DNA of 22,181 nt from Funneliformis mosseae (taxonomy: Eukaryota > Glomeromycota > Glomeromycetes > Glomerales > Glomeraceae): positions 1 to 22,181 of the forward strand of contig CAJVPP010001168.1 in NCBI GenBank assembly GCA_910592005.1. The letters are read 5' to 3'. Below the pieces are notes generated by a model, which did not search any database, was not told the DNA's origin, and saw only the letters and a list, made by a program, of their open reading frames with translations. Shown here piece after piece: positions 1 to 10,166 of this stretch. The translations under genes were made by a program, and so were the position numbers. Position 1 is the first letter of the stretch. Every line of letters begins with the position of its first letter.

Positions 1-13
1 AAGATAGGTCAAA

Positions 14-125
14 TTTTGGCTGATTCTTGGCCGATTTCTGATGTATGCCAATCAGCTAGGCTGATTTTTGATAATTTACCGATTTTAGGCCGATTTAGGC
101 TGATTTTAGGCTAATTTTTGCATGT
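14..125. repeat. Degenerate GGCYGATTT repeat tract
   Basis: About seven irregular copies of a roughly 9-12 bp unit, consensus GGC(C/T)GATTT(T), follow one another (for example near 18, 29, 58, 88 and 98). The tract is richer in G and C than the flanking spacer. Similar GGCCGATTT-type low-complexity repeats are, from memory, common in Rhizophagus. The array starts at or before the window edge, so its true length is unknown. Confidence 0.6.
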
Positions 126-1429
126 CCGATTTTTTTGATTTCGACCAGTGACAATAATATTGACTTGATAGCTTTTTTCAAGAAAGATAAAAATTCTTGC
201 CTGTTTTTCTAAGGATAATTATGACATATTGAAAATTTTTTTTATAGCAAAACAAAAAGGCTGGAAATTTGTTTCTTTATAATTACATAATATTATATAA
301 CTTATTGCCTTTTGATTTTAATCTAGCCAAAAATGGATTAACTTAAAGTCACATAAATAATGTAACACCTAAAATGGTAAAATTGTGGTCTAGCTGTAGA
401 TCATATGATTAAATAGGAATTTTAATTACAAATTTATATGAATTTTGATTCGGGAAACTCAATAAAATTTATTTTATTTAGATATAATTTATAAATAAAA
501 AAGTTGCATTAATTTAAAGTTTTATGTTTAGTGATTACATTACTTTTATGAGCTACTGTATTAAAAATATTAAAGAATAATAATAGTTTTAGAAGAGGAA
601 TAGAATTAGATTGAACTTAAAATTTTAGTAAATTTAGTTGAAAGTATTATAAAGGATTTTAAGTTGTAATTTATGACAATTTAACTAGATACTAATAATA
701 TAAATAAAAATATGAGTTTTCTAAGTTACATATATAAATTTTGTAAATTTTGTAAAAATTTTATTAATAAATTATTAAGTAATAAAATAATAAAATCAGT
801 TATAATTTCAAATGATCAGTAAATAATTGGCAAGTGATCAGATATTTTTTAAAAGGGAATATATAAATATTTTGAAAGAATTGAAAGTAAAGTATCTAAA
901 AAACTTATTGTTAAAACATATTAAAGTTTATACCTGTATTTATATAAAATTGAATAATATAATTATCAAAGAAATAAAGAAAATAAATATAATAAATATA
1001 ATAAATAATATATATAATAAAAAAAATAAAAATAATAAAAATGATATATAATATAAAAGAAATAAATATTATAGATGAAATAGAAAACATAAAGGGTTTT
1101 AATGATTTCTAAGTAATTGTTATCATTTTTGTAATATTAATCATTAAATTTTCTTTCATGTAATAGTATTATTATTTTAATAATTAATAATTATTTATTA
1201 AAAAAAGGTAAAATTTATTAATAGAAAAAATATTATCATATCTATATAAAAAAAAAATAAAGTTTAATTTTAAATATAATAATATAAGTAATTAATTTAT
1301 TTTTTAATATTAAATAATAATTGTAAATAGGATTTTAATGGTATCCTGTAAAGAGATCTACAAATAAACCCTGAAATAAGCAAATGAAAAACTTATTTTT
1401 TCATTATCACGTTCTTATCATTACTTGGA
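126..1429. other. AT-rich spacer without recognisable gene
   Basis: Very AT-rich DNA with many short A/T runs. The one longer open frame, at 827-1051 on the plus strand, is almost only Lys, Asn and Ile, as expected of random AT-rich sequence. I see no promoter, RNA gene or coding motif that I can support here. Confidence 0.6.
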
Positions 1430-1627
1430 ATGATCAACCGATTTTATATAGATTTTATATGTAACATTTTATGTAAGGAAGAAAGCATAATTGGTGTAAA
1501 GTTCATTACACGACCCTCTGTAAGAAATCTGACACGAATGGTATATTATTTTGATAAAAAAAATGTAGAAGTAACGGTGTTTTGCGACGAATATAGCAAA
1601 AAGCGTGTTGATAGGTTTCGCAAGTAA
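1430..1627 (+). CDS. Weak small ORF, 65 aa, function unknown
   Basis: This open frame sits in a small island less AT-rich than its surroundings, and it uses a more balanced amino-acid set than the random frames nearby. The product begins MINRFYIDFICNIL and ends in a basic stretch (KKRVDRFRK). I recognise no domain and see no signal peptide. It may be a fragment of a decayed gene, a small gene, or chance. It lies about 575 bp upstream of the chitin synthase on the same strand. There is no support beyond composition and openness. Confidence 0.2.
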   Translation: MINRFYIDFICNILCKEESIIGVKFITRPSVRNLTRMVYYFDKKNVEVTVFCDEYSKKRVDRFRK

Positions 1628-2203
1628 ATGTTAATTCGCATGATGCATAATTCAAATTACCATACCATACCTTGAAAGAATTTCAAGAAAATCTAAAAGA
1701 AGTTGTTAAATGAGTACAAATGGAATACAAAATATTGAAATATGACCTTCAATTTCCCCCCCGCATATCATCATATACTTAGCGTTTAGCCCGCAGAATT
1801 TCGTGAATACAATTGGTTAAAATTTCCGTAATGAATTTAGGTTTAAAGTACCACAACAGTTACACTACGATCTTGTTTATATATGATTTAAATTCAATTT
1901 AACATCTACTTTTCTTAAAGAAACCCTTTCGCTTCCATTTTTCATTAATTACGGGACACCTTTGCTGGTATTCCTTCCTATCACTCTCCCTTATACCCTT
2001 CTAATACTCCAACCTTTTCTTCCTTCATTTCTTCCTTTCGACTTCCTTCATTTTTTCCACTTTTAGTAAAATTATATACAATATTTCGAAGAAAAACTCG
2101 ATAATTCAACTTCTTACATCTCGTCATCACTTTTTCACTTCCCCTAAATTTACATCATATTAACGCGTTAAACCATAATTAAACCCTATATTTAGGATAA
2201 AAA
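1628..2203 (+). promoter_or_regulatory. Upstream region of chitin synthase, CT-rich tract
   Basis: The 576 bp before the chitin synthase start contain a long pyrimidine-rich stretch on the coding strand, densest at about 1905-2063 with repeated CTTCC/TTCCTT words. Fungal promoters often carry such CT-rich blocks near transcription starts. A weak TATA-like word (ATTATATA) lies near 2070. The ATG context is AAAAAATGG, with A at -3 and G at +4, which favours the start at 2204. No specific operator can be named. Confidence 0.45.
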
Positions 2204-5200
2204 ATGGAAGCGGGTTATGATTCTCAAAAGAGAGCTATAATGCTCGACCGTCGCAAAACTCTCAGCAGGCCCGAAAGGTATCAGCCAGCAACTCCTATGT
2301 TGCCGGGTGATGGTAAGAAAGCTTTTGATCCATGGGTATTTTTTTCAAAAGTTATTACTATTTGGGCTCCTGCTGCACTTTTATCATCGATTGGTGGACT
2401 TCATGATAAAAGTTCCCAACAAGCTTGGCGAGAAAAAATTGCACTATGTTTTATCGCTGTTGCTATGGGCGGTTCTGTTGCATTTTTAACCGTTGGATTT
2501 GCTGCCATTCTATGTCCTCCATCTCAACAAAACAATCCCGATTTATTTAAGCGTTACGGTGAAGCACCAGGTAATTATTACGAAAACTCACGTGACAGAA
2601 TTTTGCCTCGACAATCTGCAAAAATGATGAGCAAGATTTAATAACTGCGTAAAATTATATTATTATTATAGGACATCTTGGTATAAGTGGATGGCAATTT
2701 GATATAACTCAATCTGTAAATCCCAAAGGTCAAGGTGGTAAAGAGCTCGTAAGTTTCGAAGTTCTTGCTCAAAATCAAAATGGACAAGATATTACTGGAT
2801 TATTCCAACGTAATCTCGCTGATTATCCAAATTGTCAAGATCCTGAAATTCAGAAATTTGCCGCAGTTAGCGACCAATTTTGTCATAAAGACACTTGCAT
2901 ACTTAAAATCATTGATGATGCTACTTTTCAAGAATATAAAATTACAAACACAACTAAAAAAGTTGGGTTTGATTGGGAACAAATTTCCAAACTTCCAGAC
3001 TACTTGGTTATTGATGGTAATGTGCTTAATCTTGAAGATTACATGAAAACGCATCCAAATCCAACAGGAGATCAAGTTGATAAAGTAATCCGTGATGTTT
3101 TGACTACTGATCATTTGGAAGGTGGAAAGGACGCTACTCGCCTTTTCTTTGGTAGACCTGATATGAAAGCTTCAGTTAATTGCCTTGTTAGTAAATATTA
3201 TGCCGGTAACATTGATAAGGAAACTATTGGATGTTTCACTTCTCAACTCTTCTTATTAGTATCTTTGACTGTCATCTTAAGTATCGTCTTGACTCGTTTT
3301 GCGATGGCTTGTATTTTTGATTGGTTCATCTCTCATCGTCTTGCTCTTAAACCAAAGAATCCAAAATCTGTTGTCTCAACACAAAGTTTTGTTAGTGCTG
3401 GTGGTCAACCATGGACTTCTGGAACTGGTACCGTCGCAAAGAACATATCTATGGATGATGTGGGTAATGATTTATTTACTGTCTTGTTGGTCACATGTTA
3501 CTCTGAGGATGAAACTGGTTTAAGATGTACTTGTGAATCAATGGCTGCTACCGATTATCCTGATGATCGTAAATTGTTGTTCCTTATTTGTGATGGTATC
3601 ATTATCGGTTCTGGCAATGATAAAAGTACTCCTGATATTTGTATCGACCTTATGGAAGTTGGTATGTGCTCTGCTAAAAATTATATGCTTATTTCGGATT
3701 TTATTTGTGATAATATATAAATAATTCTAAATTTTGTGATTATAGAACCTGAATTTGAAAATCCCCAACCACAAAGTTACGTTGCTGTCGCTGCTGGTTC
3801 TAAACAACATAACATGGCTAAAGTCTATGCTGGTTTCTTCCGCTGGAAGGATCGTCGTATCCCCATGGTCACTGTTGTAAAATGTGGTGGTCCTGAAGAA
3901 CAAGGTAAACCAAAACCCGGAAATCGTGGAAAACGTGACTCTCAATTGATATTGATGAACTTCTTCAGTCGTGTAACTTACAACGACCGTATGTGCGCTT
4001 TGGATTACGACCTTTTTAGAAAGATTCATCATTTAATGGGCGTAACTCCGGATTTTTTCGAAATCGTACTTATGGTAATTGTTAAAATATCGCAATTTTT
4101 TTTTTTTTTACAAAGTATTTATACATTTATAGTAATACTAATAAAATGCAATTTTTTCCTAAATAAAATTATGAATTAGGTTGATGCTGATACTAAAGTA
4201 TATCCCAACTCCCTTAGACTTTTGATTAATTGTATGTGTAATGATCCACTTATTATGGGTCTTTGTGGTGAAACAAAAATCGCCAACAAGCGTGATTCTT
4301 GGGTTACCGCTATTCAAGTTTTCGAATATTATATTTCTCATCATTTGGGTAAAGGTTTTGAATCCGTGTTTGGTGGTGTCACTTGTTTACCTGGTTGTTT
4401 CTGTATGTACCGTCTTAAGGCCCGTAAAGGAGATGACGATTGGGTACCAATTGTTACAAAGCCTGAAATTGTACAAGAATATTCACAAAATACAGTTGAA
4501 ACCCTTCATCAAAAGAATTTGTTGCTTCTTGGTGAAGATCGTTTCTTAACAACACTTATGTTGAGAAACTTTCCTCATCGTAAGATGATGTTCTGTCCAC
4601 AAGCTGTTTGTAAAACAGTTGTACCCGACGATTTTTGGGTTTTGCTTTCACAACGCCGTCGTTGGATTAACTCTACAATTCACAATCTTATGGAGCTTGT
4701 CCTTGTTCGTAATCTTTGTGGAACATTCTGTTTTTCTATGCAATTTGTCGTATTTATGGAATTGATCGGTACTGTTGTACTTCCCGTCGCTATTTTGCTG
4801 ACTTATGCCTTGGTCGTTAATATCATAATTAAACCACCGCAAAGTTTCACAGAAGCAATTCCATTAATAATGTTGGGAATGGTTCTTGGTTTGCCTGCTA
4901 TATTGATTTTGATCACCACAAGAAAATTGATTTATATCGCTTGGATGCTTGTATATTTACTTGCTTTACCTGTATGGAATTTCGTCTTACCGACTTATGC
5001 TTACTGGCATTTCGATGATTTTTCGTGGGGAGAAACTAGAAAAGTTGAAGGTGAAGGGAAAGGTGATGATCATGGTAAAAAAGATGGTGAATTTGACGCA
5101 TCCAAGGTACCACTAAAACGATGGGAAGATTGGGAACGTACACGTATTCGAAGAAACAAACGTCAAGAACGTGAAAGACAACAAGGGGGACCAACACATT

Positions 5201-5475
5201 TGGTACATCAACAAATGAGCAATGATCCAAACAGCGCCTTATTATCAGGCAATGATGGAGATTATTACGGAGATTCGGGTTCAGTACATTCACAGACGTC
5301 AGCGGACTTAGGACCTCAACAATACTATGATTATTCTGTAAATTCCAATAACGGTACAGGATATCCTCCACAACAATATTATCAACAAGCACAATTTGAG
5401 GATGTAGGGTTTGGTAATACACATGAATTAGAACGCGCACCTTCACCTAATCCACAACCTAAGGGTTATCATTGA
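2204..5475 (+). CDS. chs: Class IV chitin synthase, four exons, 993 aa
   Basis: This processive plasma-membrane glycosyltransferase of family GT2 makes chitin from UDP-GlcNAc for the cell wall. Exons are 2204-2570, 2672-3661, 3746-4074 and 4180-5475. The three introns (101, 84 and 105 nt) have GT-AG ends, and joining them gives 2982 nt in one frame ending in TGA. Residues 1-105 match the class IV N-terminus, with LSRPERYQP followed by two membrane segments (about 43-64 and 79-104). An extracytoplasmic region includes a cytochrome-b5-like stretch near 232-262, then a third membrane segment at about 312-338. Catalytic signatures are CYSEDE (398-403), DAD (564-566, directly after the intron 3 junction), EDR (681-683) and QRRRW (720-724). 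Three membrane helices follow (about 747-778, 787-808, 811-833), then [14 protein letters not shown]. The last 140 residues form a hydrophilic tail, basic at first and then rich in Gln, Asn and Tyr. It resembles yeast Chs3. No lesion is visible. Confidence 0.95.
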
Positions 5476-5498
5476 AAAAATAACTGATCAGTTGTTAA

Positions 5499-5522
5499 AA
5501 TAAAACAACATAAGCAAATAAA
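5499..5522 (+). terminator. Polyadenylation signals after chitin synthase
   Basis: Two AATAAA hexamers lie 24-47 nt after the chitin synthase stop, at 5499-5504 and 5517-5522. The position suits 3' end formation, but AATAAA is frequent by chance in DNA this AT-rich. Confidence 0.4.
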
Positions 5523-7204
5523 ACCAAAAGACACTTTAACAAGAAGATTTATTATATAATTGATAAGAAAAAAAATGACTTTTTGGAGGAAACCATCGTT
5601 TATTAATTTATTATTATTAATTTGTATTTATTTTCGGCGAATCTTGCTGGTTTAAAAGACTTTTATTAAAATAGAAATCATTATAAATAATCTTGTCTCA
5701 AAAAAAAAAAAAAAAAAAAACGAAATTGAAAATTGGAGACTTTATTATATTATTTGAAGTCGAATCTTTCTATTTAGAATTTGATACTTTTAATATCTTT
5801 CGATATAACGAAAGTAAAAATTACAAATAATTGTTTTTAATTCTGTATTTTTGTATTTGATTATAATTTATGGATTGTTTTCTTGCTTTCCTTTGTCTAA
5901 AATAATGTGTAATAATATATATTATATCTGTTTTATAAATAAAATTTAGATTTTTTGATACGTTTATTTATAATACGTTTTAATCCATATATGTCTCCGG
6001 AGAAAAATACCATTAATATCCCTATCCATCATTATTTCACATTTAAACAACTTGTTACCACCCAGGTTATATTTAATAAATCCATAATAACTGCATAAAA
6101 GCAAGTAGATATTAAAAATGATGATAAATTTGAAAAAGAAAATAAACAACCTGCAAGTTTTACTTATATAAGCTTCATTTTGAATGATAACCTTTTTATC
6201 TAACTATTCAACCTTGATTATGAAATTGACTGAAGTCTAGGTAAGTATATTTTTGAATTAATTTTTCTATTAAGATGATGAAACATAGCAGTTCTATTAA
6301 AAGGAGGTATAATAATAACATCAAAGTTTAAAAGAAACTTACAAGATAATTTTCTTATAACATTCATTAATAAAATTTTAGATGTGAAGTTATAAACAGA
6401 TTTAAGCTCTTTTCATTGAATTTCTTTTTTAAAAAAAGTAAAAATAATTTTACTAAAGTTGCTAAATGAAATCTAAAGGTTTTGCAAGTTATCTAAATGG
6501 AAAAAGATAAAATTTAGCAAAATTCTGAAAAAGAGAAAACTATATCAAAACTTATAAAAATGTAAAATTATATTGAAACTTTAATAAAAATTAGTGAAAT
6601 TAAAGTTTAGATATTTTATCAAATGCAAAAATAAATTTAAACATGCAACTTTATGTTTTATAAATATAAATAATTAATAATTTAATTTAAATTAATTAAT
6701 ATAAAATTCTATAAAAAAGAATAATAAAAGTATGAATATTATAAATTAACTAAAAATAAAAAAGAATATATATTAAGTAAGATAACTTATTTTATCTTTT
6801 AAAAGAGCTAAATTATAAAAGAAAAAGTATTATAGTTTTATTTATTATAATTTTTTTAAGTATTTATACATGATTAAATATATTATTTTTTTGGTAATTT
6901 ATAAATTTTCTAATTTAATAAAAAAAAAAAAATATTATAGTTTTACTAGTTTGATTTCTTTTTGTATATATATATTTTACTTATAAACCATAAATATTTT
7001 ATAAAGACTTAATTATTTTTTAGTTAAACAATATTAGTTTTATATACATATTAGCTTATGCTACATAATAATTATTATTATATTAAAAAATTATAAAGTA
7101 ATAAAAATATTTATATGCTTTACAAATTTAACCATCTATAAAATTATTTTGAGAATTTTTATTTTTTTATCAAATAAGTTCAAGAATGCAAGTTACAATA
7201 TAAA
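5523..7204. other. AT-rich spacer with A21 tract
   Basis: This is the spacer between the convergent ends of the chitin synthase and the zinc transporter. It holds a run of 21 adenines at 5700-5720 and many A/T homopolymers. A 61-codon minus-strand frame at 5964-6149 has no recognisable motif and is probably chance. I see no RNA gene or coding remnant. Confidence 0.55.
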
Positions 7205-7210
7205 TTTATT
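7205..7210 (-). terminator. Possible polyadenylation signal of the ZIP gene
   Basis: TTTATT on the plus strand reads AATAAA on the minus strand, 66 nt after the transporter stop. A second copy at 7270-7275 touches the stop codon. Either could serve, and chance occurrence is likely in this composition. Confidence 0.3.
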
Positions 7211-7275
7211 TTCAATTATCATGCAACTTGTTAACATTAAGTTGATTAAATAAAGGTATAGTAGTATAGTTTATT

Positions 7276-8568
7276 TCATGCACCTTCATTCCAAGCAATA
7301 ATCGCCATCATAGAAACACCAATAAACATAGTAAAAAATTCAGTTGCCGCTTGTTTTATATCCCGAGATAAATTTCCAGTAACATTTAATAATTCAGGAA
7401 TAACACCAACAGTTGCAATATATAAAAATCCACCGGCAGTAAACGGTATAACTAAATCACCAAGCACAACACCTGTACCTAAAATTCCATCAACTTTATT
7501 AACAGTAGCGTTACTATTATTAATATGATGTTCTCCTCTACTATATTCTTCAATAGCAATACCAGCTAAAGTCCCGAGAAAAGCTCCAATGGCTGTTATG
7601 AATTGAGAAAGCATAGCACGCCTCTTAGTGAACCCACTTTGAATCAATATTGCGTAATCACCAATCTCATGAGGTATTTCATGAAAAAAAACAGCTACGG
7701 TTGTAGTTGCTCCGATGCTTGGTGATGTGTAAAATGATGCAGCCATCGCTAATCCATCAGTAAAATTATGTGTGGCATCTGCTATGAGATTAAGATATGC
7801 CGATAATTTTATACTGTTTGATGGTTGATTAGAAGGTATTTTTTCTTCACGAAACGTGGTTTCGTTAGTGGATGATCGCTTTCGAAGCGATGAATTATCT
7901 TTTATGGCTGTTGTTTTACCTGTACTATCGCGTTGAAGTTCATCATGTTCATGTTCCTTCTCATAATGTGCGTGTGAATGACCTTCTCCATTTGCGACCC
8001 TCATTAATTTATCAATCACAAAAAATGTGGTCAATCCCACAAAAATTGCCAACCCAATCACAACATTTTTTTGTTCTTCTACCTGCACAAAATGAACTAC
8101 TTCATCGTTATTCTCTCCTAAGAATGAATGAGGTAATAGATGTAAAAATACGTCCCCTAATAATCCTCCTACTGCAAAACTAACCAATGAATTTAATGAT
8201 GAAGGTTTAATATCGGGTGGTACGAAATACAATATGAAATTAGGTATTGAAGAAATGTAAAGCGTCCCAAGAAGGGAATTTACACGTGGACTTCCGGGGA
8301 AAAGATACGAAAAAATTGTTTTTGTTATATTACTACTTTCATTTTCTAATTTCTCCTTTTTTTGTTCTGAAAGTGCTCGTACGTAAGGGCATTGTAAATG
8401 AGCTACTGCTGATTCTGATAAATTAATTGATGGATTTTCTTGAACTTGTGAATTGGCTTCGTTTCCGACAATAATCAAAGATAATAATATAATAGAAAAG
8501 AGAACCCAAAGTCTCTGAAAACTTAAGCAATTCATGTCCAAAAATGCGATCAAACCAATTTCTTGCAT
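7276..8568 (-). CDS. YKE4: LIV-1 subfamily ZIP zinc transporter (ZIP7/YKE4-like), 430 aa
   Basis: This is a predicted zinc transporter of the ER or Golgi membrane, moving zinc from the lumen to the cytosol as described for mammalian ZIP7 and yeast Yke4. A hydrophobic N-terminal segment (about 19-36) looks like a signal peptide or anchor. Early membrane helices (about 97-150 and 168-186) precede a His-rich cytosolic loop, GHSHAHYEKEHEHDE (196-210), which probably binds metal. The two family signatures are present: HNFTDGLA (267-274) and HEIPHEIGD (296-304), the latter followed by YAILIQSG, a ZIP7 hallmark. The end has VIPFTAGGFLYIATVGVIPELL (in part 373-394) and a final helix. There are no introns, and length is normal. 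The ATG at 8535 (Met12) has a better context (GAC before ATG) and may be the true start; 8568 gives the longest frame. It is divergent from the lactonase gene. Confidence 0.92.
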   Translation of the reverse strand: MQEIGLIAFLDMNCLSFQRLWVLFSIILLSLIIVGNEANSQVQENPSINLSESAVAHLQCPYVRALSEQKKEKLENESSNITKTIFSYLFPGSPRVNSLLGTLYISSIPNFILYFVPPDIKPSSLNSLVSFAVGGLLGDVFLHLLPHSFLGENNDEVVHFVQVEEQKNVVIGLAIFVGLTTFFVIDKLMRVANGEGHSHAHYEKEHEHDELQRDSTGKTTAIKDNSSLRKRSSTNETTFREEKIPSNQPSNSIKLSAYLNLIADATHNFTDGLAMAASFYTSPSIGATTTVAVFFHEIPHEIGDYAILIQSGFTKRRAMLSQFITAIGAFLGTLAGIAIEEYSRGEHHINNSNATVNKVDGILGTGVVLGDLVIPFTAGGFLYIATVGVIPELLNVTGNLSRDIKQAATEFFTMFIGVSMMAIIAWNEGA

Positions 8569-8751
8569 GAATTATGATTTTACTTTGAAATGTTGTATTA
8601 CTTAATTAATTGTATTACATAGCTGAGTTGTCCGTTGTTGATTGGAAAATTCCATTTGCAGATCTGCGGCTCAGATTATGCCGATCAAATATAAAGGCGA
8701 CTTCAATTTCATATTTTCTACTTTTCATTAACAAGTTGAATTCAATTAACA
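8569..8751. promoter_or_regulatory. Shared divergent promoter of ZIP and 6PGL genes
   Basis: Only 183 bp separate the two divergent start codons, so promoters and 5' leaders of both genes must share this stretch. It contains ATTGG at 8641-8645, a CCAAT box when read on the minus strand. A TATA-like ATATAAA lies at 8689-8695, about 57 bp before the lactonase ATG. The middle (about 8630-8705) is richer in G and C than the spacers. Co-regulation is an inference. Confidence 0.5.
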
Positions 8752-9636
8752 ATGAATGCGTCAAACATTCATACCTTTTCAAACACACGAGAACTTTCAG
8801 TAGATCTTGCTGATCTAACAGTAAAATTATCTGAAGAATCAATTAAATCGCGAGATAGGTTTACTGTAGGAATTTCAGGTGGTTCTCTACCTAAACTTTT
8901 AGCTTCTGATTTAAAGAACCGTGAAGACATAGAATGGGATAAATGGCATGTGTTTTTTTGCGATGAAAGGTTAGCTTAATTTATTAATTCGTTTACTCAA
9001 AATTAAGTTTTCTCGACAAATTAAATCTTTTCTTTTTTACAATTTAGACTTGTTCCATTAGATCATGAGGATTCTAATTATTCATTGTGTAAAAAAGAAT
9101 TCTTTGATCATGTTCCGATCCCCGGAGATCAAATTTATACCATAGATCCTTCATTACTTCCGCAACTTGAAACAGCTGTCGAAAAAGGAACGGAAGCAAT
9201 CGAAGAGGCTTCATTAGAAATAGTAGAAGATTATGAACAAAAATTAATTTCTGTGTTTGCAACTGTGAATGCTGTTAAATTTCCTGTATTCGATTTACTT
9301 TTATTGGGAGTTGGACCTGATGGACATACTTGTTCTCTTTTTCCAGATCACCCTTTGTTGGATTTAACCATTGGATGGGTTGCTTATATTGGTGATTCAC
9401 CAAAGCCACCACCCAGAAGGATTACTTTTACTTTACCGGTGGTTAATCATGCTCATAATATAGCTTTCGTTGCAACTGGTGAAGGGAAACAAGATGTGTT
9501 GAAAGAGATAATTGAAAATCCTGAGAGTCGATTGCCTGCTGCCTTGGTTCATCCAGTTACTGGAAAATTGTATTGGTTCTTAGATGATGCTGCTGCCTTT
9601 AAGTTAACTTCATTAAAGGTAACAAGTGTTATTTAA
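8752..9636 (+). CDS. 6-phosphogluconolactonase, two exons, 268 aa
   Basis: This is the second enzyme of the oxidative pentose phosphate pathway. It hydrolyses 6-phospho-D-glucono-1,5-lactone to 6-phosphogluconate in the cytosol, between the two NADPH-forming dehydrogenases. Exon 1 is 8752-8969 and exon 2 is 9048-9636. The 78-nt intron (donor GTTAGC, acceptor TTTAG) falls inside the Arg codon of the conserved FFCDERLVP block, and the join restores that motif at 68-76. Other family motifs are GISGGSLPKLL (40-50), GVGPDGHTCSLFP (160-172) with the expected active-site His166, and the C-terminal SRLPAALVHP and WFLDDAAA. Length is usual for the family (yeast Sol3/Sol4 type). The start has A at -3. 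The donor departs from GTAAGT, but the motif continuity makes the intron convincing. Confidence 0.95.
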
Positions 9637-9968
9637 GAAAGGAAGTTATGAAGATAATTTTTTTTTCCATTGACGAGATTTTTCCTATTAAATAATGAAT
9701 TTTATAATGCATATTTTACTTTGCTATTAAAGAATATATAATATCCATAATTTGTAAATGAATTAATTTTTATATGATAAATTTCATTTTGATTAACAAA
9801 TTACAAAAATTATAGTAATAATTTAATTATTTGTTAAAAGTAAAAAAAAATCATTAATCTGCAATAAAAAACCTATAAATATTATATTTAGATTCAGAGT
9901 TGCTAGCTTTTTTTTATAATGCAAAAGTTTATTATAAAAAAGAAATTTTATTATTTAACAATTTTTTA
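9637..9968. other. AT-rich 3' flank of 6PGL
   Basis: AT-rich DNA between the lactonase stop and the MITE-like element. An AATAAA at 9863-9868 is a weak polyadenylation candidate about 230 nt after the stop. Nothing else is recognised. Confidence 0.45.
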
Positions 9969-10166
9969 AAAGAGTAAATTTATTCATCGCGGGGGGGGGG
10001 GGGGATACTCCTTATACATCGCCATTATACATATACCTTACCCTAACTCTAACACTAACTGAAGTGACAAATAGGGTTTCACACATGAAAAATTTCTAAG
10101 TCCCGTGACACGGGTGACAAAAAGGAGGCGATGATATCGCACCTGCGATGAATAAATTTACTCTTT
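9969..10166. mobile_element. MITE-like element with perfect 22-bp terminal inverted repeats
   Basis: The 22 bases at 9969-9990 (AAAGAGTAAATTT...CATCGC) recur as an exact reverse complement at 10145-10166, enclosing a 198-bp segment with no coding capacity. Poly-T before and poly-A after extend the symmetry, and they hide any target-site duplication. The interior is less AT-rich than its surroundings. It holds a run of 14 G (9991-10004), three degenerate telomere-like hexamers CCCTAA CTCTAA CACTAA (10041-10058), TAGGGTTT in the opposite sense (10072-10079), a 13-nt palindrome CCCGTGACACGGG (10102-10114) and the hairpin GCGATGATATCGC (10128-10140). CATCGCC near 10017 pairs with GGCGATG near 10127, giving nested arms. 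This fits a non-autonomous DNA transposon or foldback element. No transposase is in the window. Confidence 0.7.

Noticed and set aside
827..1051. 74-codon plus-strand ORF
   Set aside because: It is almost entirely Lys, Asn and Ile from AT-rich sequence, with no ATG-like context or motif. It is expected by chance.
5036..5446. 136-codon minus-strand ORF inside the chitin synthase tail
   Set aside because: It is an antisense shadow produced by the Gln/Asn-rich tail codons.
5700..5720. A21 tract as the tail of a retroposed element
   Set aside because: There is no adjacent coding or SINE-like body and no target duplication. Long A runs are common here.
5964..6149. 61-codon minus-strand ORF in the chitin synthase/ZIP spacer
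   Set aside because: It has a low-complexity hydrophobic start, no motif and no homology that I recognise.
7872..8183. 103-codon plus-strand ORF inside the ZIP gene
   Set aside because: It is an antisense shadow of a clearly conserved transporter.
10041..10079. Internal telomere or chromosome-end remnant
   Set aside because: There are only three imperfect hexamers, and they lie inside a 198-bp inverted-repeat element. This is not a telomeric array.
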